A stretch of 64,000 bases of DNA from Hypericum androsaemum. Lineage: Eukaryota; Streptophyta; Magnoliopsida; Malpighiales; Hypericaceae. Under the pieces are notes generated by a model. The model saw only the letters and a program-made list of their open reading frames with translations, searched no databases and had not been told where the DNA came from. How positions within the stretch are numbered: the stretch's first letter is position 1; each line of letters begins with the position of its first letter. A program made the position numbers and the translations under genes. The stretch spans positions 107,001-171,000 of the forward strand of contig OZ023197.1 of NCBI GenBank assembly GCA_963995505.1, in the 5' to 3' direction. This document shows, piece after piece, positions 35,481 through 45,414 of the stretch.

Positions 35481-35511
<31 letters not shown>

Positions 35512-35545
35512 GATTCAGCTCGCAGGAGACGCGACAGGCCGAAGC
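34456..35545. other. AT-rich spacer with an orphan hAT-like end
   Basis: At 34688 a TAGGGATGGCAATGGGTAGG stretch matches the tip of the complete hAT element at 55333, but no partner end or target duplication is seen. A second fragment at about 34540-34640 has ATTTAGTCCCTGAAATTT, typical of MITE tips. A GA microsatellite at about 35480-35508 precedes the PIG-C leader. Confidence 0.45.
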
Positions 35546-35557
35546 CAAGCTAAGCTA

Positions 35558-35796
35558 ATGTCATGTCCAGAGGTAAGGAGCAGAGAAATCCCATGTTTTC
35601 TTATGTCCTTGTGTCATTTACAAATTAGAGTTTCTATCTTTTTCTATAATTGAATCTGAGTTTCTATGTTTGATTGAATTATTTGGAAGAAGCTGTTTCC
35701 TCAACGCGGGTTTTCGAGTTCATTGATTGATTGATTGCTTTTGCTGATTATTATTATCATCTTTCAGAGCAGAGGGAAGCTGCGGTGCTGAGATGA
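35558..35796 (+). promoter_or_regulatory. Two spliced upstream ORFs in the PIG-C leader
   Basis: The leader contains an intron, 35573-35767 (donor GTAAGG, acceptor TTTCAG). Two ATGs precede it. The one at 35558 gives a 12-codon frame ending in TGA at 35789-35791. The one at 35563 gives [12 protein letters not shown] and stops with the TGA at 35794-35796, overlapping the main ATG as ATGA. Such an arrangement usually lowers main-frame translation or makes it depend on reinitiation. This is inferred from sequence; the transcript start is not known. Confidence 0.55.
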
Positions 35797-36713
35797 GTCG
35801 CCCCCCGGAAATGGATGGTAATGGCAGCCCCCCTCGTCGTCCGAAATGGAGGAAAGTCGCCTACGGAGGGATGCAACCGGGCTTCCAAGACAACCACACC
35901 GGCGACTCCTTCCTCGAAGACATGGTCATGAACGCCAATGTCGTCAAGAGGGACCTCCTCAAGGTGATGCTCGATTCCATCTCCATCTCTCAGTACCTTT
36001 GCATTGTCACCCTTGTCGGAATTGTTTGGAGCTCCACCTTGGGATCGGCCCTCGACGGGGGCTCCCTCTTGTTGCTTGATGTCAGCCTCCTTGGGTTGGG
36101 TTTTCTAGTTCTGCTTCTCACCGAAGAAATGCTCTCCCTCCGTCTTCTTTTCCGTTATCTCGTTAACATCTTCTATTTCGCCACGGGGTTGTATGTTCTG
36201 GCTCCCATTTATCACACACTGACAAGATCTATCAGCTCCGACTCTATTTGGGCAGTAACTGCTTCGTTGATTCTGCTGCATCTCTTCCTGCATGACTACT
36301 CCGGATCAACCATTAGAGCCCCGGGAGCCTTGAAGAATCCCAACTTGACCAGCTGCGTCTCTCTGAATGCTTCTGTCATTGCTTCAGTTTTTGTTGCATC
36401 TCGCCTCCCATCCAGGCTAGAAGTTTTCGCCATCATGTTGTTCTCACTGCAAGTCTTCCTTTTTGCTCCACTGGTCACTTTCTGTATAAGGAAGTACTCC
36501 TCCCGGCTGCACCTTCTCTTTTCCCTGGGACTGATGGCTCTCACCTTGGGATTTCTCTATGCACTTCACCGTCTGTTTTTTGTGCTGTTGCTGGGCTTGT
36601 TGGTGTTCGTTAGCATCGTTTGTCCTTACTGGCTCATACGGATTCAGGAGTACAAGTTTGAGATCAATGGTCCTTGGGATGAGGCTAAGCTCTGCTTTGA
36701 TATAACAGATTGA
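35793..36713 (+). CDS. PIGC: PIG-C / GPI2, subunit of the GPI-GlcNAc transferase
   Basis: One coding exon of 306 residues, with a leader intron upstream. The N-terminus [20 protein letters not shown] followed by SFLEDMV is the family opening, and the rest is eight or so hydrophobic segments with the conserved LFLHDYSG (about 166-173) and [16 protein letters not shown]. Human PIG-C is 297 residues, so it is full length. PIG-C is part of the ER complex that transfers GlcNAc to phosphatidylinositol, the first step of GPI-anchor synthesis. The Arabidopsis orthologue SETH1 is needed for pollen germination and tube growth. Translation may be modulated by the overlapping upstream frames. Confidence 0.95.
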   Translation: MSRPPEMDGNGSPPRRPKWRKVAYGGMQPGFQDNHTGDSFLEDMVMNANVVKRDLLKVMLDSISISQYLCIVTLVGIVWSSTLGSALDGGSLLLLDVSLLGLGFLVLLLTEEMLSLRLLFRYLVNIFYFATGLYVLAPIYHTLTRSISSDSIWAVTASLILLHLFLHDYSGSTIRAPGALKNPNLTSCVSLNASVIASVFVASRLPSRLEVFAIMLFSLQVFLFAPLVTFCIRKYSSRLHLLFSLGLMALTLGFLYALHRLFFVLLLGLLVFVSIVCPYWLIRIQEYKFEINGPWDEAKLCFDITD

Positions 36714-37483
36714 GGAACTCTGGATGGCGGTTGGCATGCCGATGTTAGCTTGTATATAAACCTGTTAGTTTTCCGGTGGGATGACTAGCCTTTCAATGCC
36801 TCATATACGATGCATGCTGATCACTCCTGTCTGGTTTACTGATCTTTTCCTAAAACCAGTTTAGGACTTGTGTTTTTCTCCTGCAAGATGTACTTGTGTT
36901 CCTGTAAAAACATCTCACTTGCCTACTCATTCACACATTTCACTAACCCGAGTGACAGAGAAGTTGACTCGGCGATATATATGCTGCAGTGCATTGGGGT
37001 TGGAGTCGTCGGTGTCCAAACAACACCGACTCGCCTAGTACTGTGTCACTGGTAAAGTGGCTGATCAGAACTTGGAAAGGTAAATAGCAACTCAACTCAT
37101 TTTTAACCAACTAATCAATCGAGTTACGTGGGCTTGTGTGAGGCTCATTCTGCCAACAAGTACCCTGTAGATGGGTCCAAATCAATTTCTTATATTCTTT
37201 TATCAATTCAGTATTCTAAAAATAAATTAATAGCAAAATCCTTGGACAACTTATGAACGCATCCCCTTCTGTTCTGGAATTCGTAGGGGATTTTACTTTC
37301 CCAACTCTGATATGGTACGTGCTGCCTGCAAGAAGGAACTGACCCTCCTGGCCAATAATTAGGAGTGAGCACTAAACCGTGAAATCGCACACCAAGAAAT
37401 GATCAAAGCGCAACAACAGTCGGTGTCGTGGTGCGGGGTCGGTGTTGGGTTACCGCGACACCGCATAAGGAATTGTGTAAGTA
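36714..37483. other. PIG-C 3' flank and spacer
   Basis: Probable 3' UTR to about 36900, then spacer. A pair of TCGGTGT/ACACCGA inverted scraps lies at about 37009 and 37420. No gene was recognised. Confidence 0.45.
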
Positions 37484-37653
37484 GACTCTTAGATCCTCAT
37501 ATATCTGCATTGTCGTCGTACATGCCAGAAGCCGGGGATGTTCAAAAGGTCGTGGATCTGGTATGTGCTTGTACACAGCATGCCACCTCCATGCGGCCAA
37601 GAGTGTCACATGTTGTACATCAACTGCAGCAATTGACTCAGCCACCGATATGA
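37484..37653 (+). pseudogene. Receptor-like kinase C-terminal scrap
   Basis: The frame reads RLLDPHIS, then VQKVVDLVCACTQHATSMRP and RVSHVVHQLQQL, ending in a stop at 37651-37653. This is the last subdomain (XI) of a receptor-like Ser/Thr kinase: the invariant Arg of the RP motif is present, but the catalytic loop, DFG and all earlier parts are absent upstream. It is therefore a truncated fragment. Which RLK group it came from cannot be decided. Confidence 0.65.
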
Positions 37654-37749
37654 AATCGAGCAAGGACCAACCGTAGAAGCCAAGTCTTGGCAGATTCGAC
37701 AATTGGCGTCCCCGGCTTCTGGCATAGGCTAGTCGGCTGGGACGAGAAC

Positions 37750-37889
37750 TGTTAGGAATTCAACAACTTAGAGAACAAACCGCGCAATAAAAGTTCTCCT
37801 TTCTTCCCGTAGACGTAGGCATTAGGCCGAACCACGTAAACTCTTGTGTCCGTGTTCTTTGCGCGTTATTTGCTGAATAATTCATAACA
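37750..37889 (+). mobile_element. Short solo LTR, TRIM-like
   Basis: 140 bp beginning TGTTAGGAATTC and ending AATTCATAACA, flanked by AGAAC and GGAAC (four of five bases equal). The inside has GGCCGAACCACGTAAACTCT followed by TGTGTC, the conserved R-U5-type stretch of many plant copia-like LTRs. The undisrupted neighbour GGCTAGTCGGCTGGGACG at about 37930 resembles the left flank, supporting an insertion. Classification as TRIM rests on size only. Confidence 0.5.
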
Positions 37890-39522
37890 GGAACTGTATT
37901 CAAAGGAGCTTAGAACTAATTCATAACAGGCTAGTCGGCTGGGACGGGGACTGTATTTGACTGTGAATTATCACCTAGAAGTTGTACTCTTCCCAATTGA
38001 TTTGGTTCAATGGCTTTGATCATGCATTTTTCATGAACTTAGTTTGTGAGTGAGTGCAATGTGCGACAAAACAAGGTTGAAACGTGCAGTTCGCTGGTTT
38101 TTATTTATAACTTATGCACTATTAGCACAAGGTGTCTTTTCTTTTCTCTTTTCTTTTCTGAAAGGATACAACGGCAATTTTATGTGAATCGCAACATATC
38201 AAGTGATTAAAAGTAGAATAATAAAATTTAAGATGGAGAAAACTGTCTCCGCAAAGACACATCCACCATCGATCGCCGTGTGTTTGACGGGGAGGAGGTT
38301 TCTTCTCCTAGACCACACGTGCATGTGTCTATCCAGGACAAGGAGAAGGAAGTGGCTTGCATGGAGGTTGGCGAAAAGGAATCGGCTTACCAGGAGCCGA
38401 CCGGAGGATTAGGAAAAGAGAGCGTCAACGGAGAAGCTCGGGCGGAGAAAGGCGGAGCAAATGGGTTACAATACGACCAAGGAAGATGTAGAGTATAGAT
38501 GACTCCAGGCCTCGGTTTCTGGGATTCGAGTCCCAGGAGCCGACCGGAGGAGGGGGGAAAAGAAATCATAGGCGGAGAAAATTGGGTGGAGGAAGGCGGC
38601 GACTACCCGGAGCGTGAGGAGGACGGAAAAAGGAAGGAGGACAGAGGGAGGAGGGACGAGATTGTAGACATGTCTATTCTTGTGAAAGAAGGGATGGAAG
38701 GGCAAAAGGAAGAGTCATAGGCTACTGGTTGTGCGTCTCGGGACGGCCACAGTAGCCTACTTGTGGAAAATGAGGTGCACGTGACGTGTGTCAGCGTGCC
38801 AACGTTGGGTCCCGAGACGCGTTTGGTTGATGTGGAGGAAGGATCTGGAATCTTTCGAATTTGTGAGCGGGAAATAGAAACTGAGGAGCACCAGCTGGGA
38901 TTTAACATGCATAATGAACCAAAGAGCCCAGATGGGATTGATGGGGAGGGACGAACTGGACCGTGTAAGATAGAGGAGAATCTTCAACCTTTTGGGCTTG
39001 TCTTTACTCCTTTTAGGAGAAGTACCAGGCCCAAAAAACCCACATGTAAGTTCAAAGATGAGCCTGGTCAAGAGGTTAAAAAAAATTGAAGTATATGAAT
39101 AGAATGACACATAGGAGGATGGCACCAAAAGAAAAAGTGGCATGGTTTATATCTTGAAGAGGGGGTGAAGGAAAACGTGCTGAATAGAGTAAGAGTCAAA
39201 TGTAGGGATTAATCGGCGAAGATACTACCTATCCAGTAACTTTGTTATTAAATAGTTAATTATTTTTGTATATGTTTAAGCGATAATTAGTGCTTATGGC
39301 ACTATTAAATGTAGTACATTACGTTACGTGTACATTGGGGTAACTTTTTGGTGGGTAAACTTTTGATGAAATTTTATAGTAAAATTATAAGGAGTCGGTG
39401 TCAGTATTAAGGGGGGAAATTTGGAAAGCAAAACAGGCATCATGTTTTGCATGAGGAATCAGTCTGTCGGCACAAGCCCGCTAACTATGCCGCAGCTTCA
39501 AAGTGGAAAAGATAAAAGTTTT
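37890..39522. other. Spacer with two unassigned open frames (38280-38498, 38763-39089)
   Basis: The frame at 38763-39089 (108 residues, ending RSTRPKKPTCKFKDE..KN) and that at 38280-38498 are hydrophilic and lack signatures. A GGAGCCGACCGGAGGA block is repeated at 38394 and 38537. The style (acidic, Lys/Arg-rich tail, no intron signals) is like the linker between ORF1 and ORF2 of plant LINEs, but I could not confirm this. Not claimed as genes. Confidence 0.3.
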
Positions 39523-39605
39523 GTCAGAAGTGGGATTTGAACCCACGCCCTCTTTCGAAGACCAGAACTTGAGTCTGGCGCCTTAGACCACTCGGCCATC
39601 CTGAC
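39523..39605 (-). tRNA. trnL-CAA: tRNA-Leu (CAA), nuclear
   Basis: On the minus strand the sequence folds as a type II tRNA: acceptor GTCAGGA/TTCTGAC, A box TGGCCGAGTGG, anticodon stem CCAGA/TCTGG with loop CTCAAGT (anticodon CAA), a variable arm, and T arm GTGGG/CCCAC with B box GGTTCAAATCC. There is no intron and no encoded CCA. It differs clearly from the chloroplast trnL-CAA, so it is a nuclear-type gene. Both internal pol III promoter boxes are intact and a T-run follows within 15 bases. Confidence 0.95.
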
Positions 39606-41185
39606 GTTTTTTGTTAAATTTGAATACAAAATTTTAATAAACCTTAATCTATCAACATTTCTTTTTATGGTCGGCGACTCCGCTTATTTTTTCCGGTTGG
39701 TTCTTCCACGTGCCCACCTACCCAAAAAAAAAAGGCATCATATTGCCCAATCTCCTTCAACAATTTATTTTTATAAATAGAGTTTATTTAGTGTAATATT
39801 TACAACTTAATTTGTGAGAAATTACTCTTTTGTAATTGCGATCATCGGTCTCTGATCTCCTTCAACAATTAACATTGGCAATTATTTTTCCCTAATTTAT
39901 GTCTTGGTGCATGATCATATTTCCATTCTACGTACGGTTTTCTATTGTCTTCATATTTTCCCAACCACTTTATTTAACCTGAACAAAGTCTTCTTTGAAA
40001 TGTAATTCAAATTTGAGTTAACCAATAAAAATTTGGATACTATTTACCGAGCAAACGACCAAAGAAATGTTGTAAATTCGAAGTTAACGGAGCGTTAAAC
40101 GGTGGATATCATAATTTAGCTAAATGACAAAACATAAGCCGTGGTTCAGTGGCAATTTTTTTAATTTCTTACTACTCCCGGAATTCTATAGTTGCTTTGT
40201 GGTTTGGTCAAAAGCAATATCATAATTATGAATGACCTTACAAAGATAATAAAAAAAGAAACCGATTCACCAGCCGTTTAGACACCGCAGTAATTATATA
40301 TTATTAACACCTACGGCGTTTAAGAAGTTTCATGTGAGATGTGTGCACTTTGGTAATGAGTATGCTAGTAATTAATTTATGCAAAATTAACTATTTGTGA
40401 CTAATTTAGAATAACTGTACGTGTAATTTATGAGTTAAACAGTTGTTAATACGTTTGATCAAACTCACAAGTAAATTATTCTAGTTTAATCAAGATGTCT
40501 CGACTTAGAGTAATTGAAAATGTAACAATGTAAAATACTTATTTGAAGAACTTTACAAATCGACAAATTGTATCGAGATCATACAATGTGTAAATTAATA
40601 TTCATTATGTTTGTAAATCTTTATAATAATTAGGACCTTGAACATATTAAAGTAAGTTGTCTACCTCTTTCATAATGTTTATTTTCATTGAATCTATCTT
40701 AGTGTAAAAAGGAGAAAAGTACAGAAGAAAAAGGGAAAAGGTAGCCGGCCAGACAAAAAATTTCAATCTTCATTTGGAAGCAATATAGCAAGCAATCATG
40801 AAACCAACAAAACACCTGATCCTCAACAAATGCCTTTTTACACAACTATCAAACCTGTAAATCTAGGATCCTTAAATTGACAAGTTGGTGACTTAGCTAG
40901 CTTTTATCTCTCCCTTTTTTTTGAGACAAGAAATCTTCAACTGCAATATCTATATATGCAATCAATAAAGATTCATTTTTCCTGAATGAAAAAAGCATCG
41001 CTCACACAAAGATGGAGAGAGAGAGAGAGAGAACAAAAACATAACGTAGGTGCGCTACATATGCATGGTCTTTTAATTAGAAGGGAACGCTTGCAATTTA
41101 TCTCTCCCTTTACCTGATCAACAACTTCCTCTCTAAACACATACATAGGTTAAAAAGAAATATTACAGGACAAGGTGGGGGAGAT
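39606..41185. other. AT-rich intergenic upstream of QRT3
   Basis: No exon or element ends were recognised. A short GA tract at 41013-41030 lies about 160 bases before the QRT3 ATG and may be in its leader. Confidence 0.5.
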
Positions 41186-43405
41186 ATGGAACCAAGACAT
41201 GAACATGTCTTGGTGTTAGTAGGACTCTTAACATGGCTAGGAGTTCATGGGGTATCATCACAAACCTTCTCTGGTCATAACCATCACGATCAAATGAGAA
41301 AGATGCAGGCCTTCAAGTCCTCCCTCACCCGCCGCGAATTGGCCTCCACTGAAGCCTCCTCCTCTCCTTCTCCTAGTCCCGGCTATTACGCCTCAGCTCC
41401 GGCGCCTGCTCCCGAGGTATGACACTTCAATCTCTACAACAATTCTTTCATAATTGTTGCATTCCTCATATTCCAACTCGAGACTTCTCATTATTCGATC
41501 AACTTTTGTGGTGGTCGATGCAGGGTTCAAATAATACGACGTTGTACCGTCCAAATGAGTATAAAGTAACATCGTACGGAGCGGATCCGAGCGGGAGAAA
41601 GGATAGCACCGCGGCCATATTGAAGGCGCTATCGGACGCCGCGAGTGGTCCAAGTAATGGTTTCTTGATCAAAGGGATCGCCAATCTCGGGGGTGCCCGG
41701 ATTAATCTCGAAGGTGGAAACTACTTGATTAGCCAGCCTCTTCGCTTTCCTGTCGCCGGAGTTGGTAATCTCGTCGTAAGTAATGCGTTTTCACTTTCGT
41801 CTCCTTGACCTAATGTCTCGAGATTGAATCTTGAAAATACAACTATATTTGAAAATTCAATAAATTTTTTTTTTACTCTTTGTAAATGAATGTCTCATTA
41901 TTATTTGATTTTAACCAAACAATTTCTTGAGTCACAGACAAAAGAGAAAACAAATTAAGTTGGCAACCGTAATTTTGGAATGAAATTTGTTATGGAGAAA
42001 CTTTGGGTATTACTTGGACTTCTTCATCAATTTTTCCCATTAGGGTAGGCGGCCTGACTAATGAGAGAGACTTTTGTCTTGGACGGCTTCGTCTTGGGTT
42101 ACGGAGTTTTTTTTTCATGTTATAGTCTAACAATATCTTAGTGAACGGCTACAATTAATATTTGACTAATTGGAATTGACTGAATTAAGGTTATTGAATT
42201 CCATGTTGTGGCTTTCAAATTGGAGACCACATGGTAGGTAGCTACCTTGAATTTTGAGATTGGCCCATCTCCTTTCACCACATTGTTACATTTATTTCAT
42301 CGCCTAAAAAAAAATACTTCTTCTTATAATATGTTATTTATTTATGTGGGCTTAAATTGGTTTCTAATTAATGTAACAGATCAGCGGGGGAACACTACGA
42401 GCCTCTGATAATTTTCCAAAAGATGGATTTCTGATTGATTTATCGGCCCCACCATCGGAATCAAATTCTTCATCAGCACCATCATTCTACTCCTACGAAT
42501 TCGTTACACTTAGAGACCTGATGCTGGATTGCAACTTCAGAGGGGGAGGCATCTCCGCCATCAATGCGCTCAGGACAAGCATAGACAATTGCTACATTGC
42601 ACATTTCGAGACCAACGGTATATTCGTCCAGGACGGTCACGAGACCTACATCAGAAATTCCTTCCTCGGCCAGCACATCACCGCCGGGGGCGATCCGGGC
42701 GAGCGGAACTTCTCGGGGACGGGGATCACGCTCGCCGGAAACGACAACGCGGTCAGCGACACGGTGATCTTCTCGGCCGCGGTAGGAATCATGATATCGG
42801 GGCAGGCAAACACGCTCTCAGGAGTACATTGTTACAACAAGGCGACGGGGTTCGGGGGGACGGGGATTTACCTGAAACTCCCCGGATATACGCAGACAAG
42901 GATTATCAACTGTTACATGGACTACACCGGAATTGTAGCCGAAGACCCCGTCCAATTAACCATCACCAATAGTTTCTTCCTCGGTGACGCATTTGTTCTG
43001 CTCAAATCAATCAAGGGGATCGCAAACGGGGTGAACGTAGTGGATAACATGTTCTCTGGATCCAACAAAGGAACCGACATTGTTCAATTGGACCAATCCA
43101 AAGGGCCATTCAAACAAATTGACCACGTTGTGGTGGACAGAAACAACGTCGACGGGATGAAATTAAGGGCCACGGTCGCTAGGGGCAAGGTGAAAGGAAA
43201 TGGGACATCCTGGGTCGTAGATTTTAGACCAGTTTTATTATTTCCAAGCCTTATTAATCATGTCCAATACTCCCTAAGTACGAGTGACAAATTGTTCCCA
43301 AGTCACGCATTGAGAAATATTTCGGACAACCGTGTCACGGTCGAGACGAATGTTGCTGTAACGGGGAGCATTTTCGTGGCCGTGGATCAAGGTCTAGCAA
43401 GTTGA
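41186..43405 (+). CDS. QRT3: Polygalacturonase QRT3-like (pectin-degrading, tetrad separation)
   Basis: Three exons, 41186-41416, 41524-41775 and 42380-43405, give 502 residues. A signal peptide (about 1-26, ending VHGVSSQ) is followed by a Ser/Pro/Ala-rich linker (SPSPSPGYYASAPAPAPE). Next comes the right-handed beta-helix starting KVTSYGADPSGRKDSTAAIL, the usual start of the pectate-lyase-3/glycosyl hydrolase 28-like fold. Other blocks are GGGISAINALRTSIDNCYIA, HFETNGIFVQDGHETYI and GGTGIYLKLPGYTQTRI. QRT3 is a secreted tapetal enzyme that dissolves pectin of the pollen mother cell wall so that microspores separate. The longest intron (604 nt) is AT-rich without recognised inserts. Orthology to QRT3 itself rather than a close paralogue is likely but not proven. 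Confidence 0.92.
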
Positions 43406-43789
43406 CCAGTGGAGTCCAATTCCATCCAATTTTGTTTGTCCTTAATTGCTTCAGAGGTTGCGGGCGCCATCGGCTAATTGTGAATATCAGAGGAGAGCTA
43501 GCGAGTTTATGAGATTCTGTCAAGTTCGTGTAATGGAATTATACGAGTCCAAGTGGATGGAGAAGGTTGTTGTCCTTCGTCCGAAATTGAGTCATGTTAA
43601 TAAATTAGGCTACATCAAATAAGTTTTGAGTTATTTGATTAAGGGACAACATACTTATTTCTCAAATACGAAAGATCTTAACATACATAAGATCAAACAC
43701 GGAACGACTTTTCATATCTAACTCAACACTGACTGCACCTTCGGCTTTCAACTCGGTAGTAAACTAATCCCCAATAAACTCTACACCCC
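43406..43789. other. QRT3 3' flank
   Basis: Probable 3' UTR and spacer. Nothing else was seen. Confidence 0.45.
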
Positions 43790-44335
43790 AAGGTTAATAA
43801 TGCGGTTATAATGCGGTTAATAATGTGGTTATATTCCAGTAGAATGGGATTGACCATCTTAAAGCACCACATACATTACTATTCGCACAACTACCAAAGC
43901 AATTGTCAAATTTAATTGCCTCGTAACTTTTCTCTGAACTAAAATGTCCAGCGGTTAAAGCAGGCATTGGAGAATCCATAACTTTATTAGACCATCTAAT
44001 AAAGTTAAGTCATCTCGTGGCATACAAATGTTGTTCTTTATAGTAAGGATGCCCAAAGTTTTTATATGGATGCTCATGCGTCCAATTATTTTTTTGAAAT
44101 TGTGGCGCGTAGTCTATATTAATAAGACGGGTTACAATACGAAAAAAGATAAAAAATACATAGATAGAACAATATGAAAAGCGAAAATAGAAATTATATC
44201 GTCAAACATCAACACAAGCAGCTAAGTGGTACATTTGGTAACTTTGGTCGCAATGATCAAATTAACAGCTACTAGAGCTGAGATTCTGATAGGAATGCTA
44301 CATCCACAACAAGAGCACCAAAAGATCAAGTTTAA

Positions 44336-44506
44336 GTGCCAATTAGACCAGTCATAAGAACAAGAGCCAAGAAGTTTCAAGCTGAGTTCAATGACTTAAT
44401 TCAAGAAGTTTGGACTCAAGCCAATCTGTTGAAGCTCAATGGTGACCAAGAAGCTAATAAGAAGCCCATAAATATTGTTAAAGGTGTTTATGTAGTTAAA
44501 TTCTGA
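44336..44506 (+). pseudogene. C-terminal tail of a Ty3/gypsy-type polyprotein
   Basis: A 56-codon frame reads VPIRPVIRTRAKKFQAEFND, then LIQEVWTQ, ending at TGA 44504-44506. The RxxTRAKKF-type basic patch followed by an acidic helix is typical of the extreme C-terminus of plant Ty3/gypsy polyproteins. No integrase or reverse transcriptase is visible upstream, so it is a scrap. Confidence 0.5.
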
Positions 44507-44658
44507 CTTATTTTATTTTTTAGGAGATCTAGTCTATTTAGGAAGTCATATTATATTAATTCCAAGGTTAATAATGCGATTATATTATACTCTTTTGTAA
44601 AAGCTGTAAAAGCCGGCGGCAGTGGAATGGGATTGACCATCTTAAAGCACCACATACA

Positions 44659-45138
44659 TAGGAGTGTGCATTCGGTATTTACCGATCCCGATTATCAAAT
44701 ACCAAATTTATCGAATACCGAAATGTAAAAAATTCTACCAATCCATTTACTAAATTTTTTGGAAAAATTATAATTTATCATTATATTTAATCCAAAGATG
44801 TAAACACAGTTTCAATAAACACAAATTTAATCTAATTAGTACAAATCTATCAAATCTAATCAGTATAAAGTCTATTTAGAGCATTGATTTTTTACGAGGC
44901 CAAGAAATCTTTCAATAAATTATATATAATTTGACTTATATATTTATTAATATATTTAGTAAATTACCATTTTGGTAAATTCGATAAAATATCAGTATTT
45001 ACCGAAATTTACTGAATACCAAAATTTATCGAATTTCTCAAAAATTTTCTACCGAATACCGATTTACCAATTCCAAATTACCAATTACCAAAATTTTATC
45101 AAATTTACCGAATTCTAATTACCATTTACTCACCCCTA
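44659..45138. mobile_element. hAT-type MITE, 480 bp, with 8-bp target duplication
   Basis: CACATACA flanks it at 44651-44658 and 45139-45146. The ends are inverted (TAGGAGTGTGCATTCGGTA on the left; TAGGGGTGAGTAAATGGTA reversed from the right), and the inside is rich in TACCGAAT/ATTCGGTA palindromes. The paralogous empty site at about 43869 has a single CACATACA, directly showing the insertion. An 8-bp duplication and TAGGG-type ends indicate hAT. No transposase. Confidence 0.9.
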
Positions 45139-45414
45139 CACATACATTACTATTTGCACAACTACCAAAGCAATTGTCATATTTCTTTACAGTAAGGATG
45201 CCCAAAGCTTTTATATGGATGCTCATGCGTCCCATTAGTGACTGACTTTTTTTCTTTCTAATTTTTGACTTTTTCTAATTTTTTCTAATAGTGATCACAA
45301 CATATTAAGAGGTCACTATTAGAAATCGGATGTATAAGCATGATCTATTTCATCAGGCGAATTATACTCTGAGATAATTTTGTCGGGTGTGCAGTAGTTC
45401 TGCAATTATGGCTT

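Larger units (their letters stand above)
43790..45240. repeat. Direct duplication flanking a retroelement scrap
   Basis: The segment about 43790-44090 recurs at about 44560-45240. Shared runs include AAGGTTAATAATGCG, GGGATTGACCATCTTAAAGC, CACAACTACCAAAGCAATTG and ATATGGATGCTCATGCGTCC. The first copy has about 150 bp, including a 12-bp palindrome (AACTTTATTAGA / TCTAATAAAGTT at 43980), that the second lacks. The second copy has a 480-bp MITE that the first lacks. The two may be decayed LTRs around the gag-pol tail at 44336. Confidence 0.75.

Noticed and set aside
38203..39089. Hydrophilic open frames as possible genes
   Set aside because: No conserved domain, no intron signals and internal direct repeats; more like transposon-derived sequence, but not proven.
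43980..44010. Perfect 12-bp hairpin AACTTTATTAGA / TCTAATAAAGTT
   Set aside because: A terminator or small RNA is not supported in this eukaryotic spacer; it is probably chance or a MITE remnant in AT-rich DNA.
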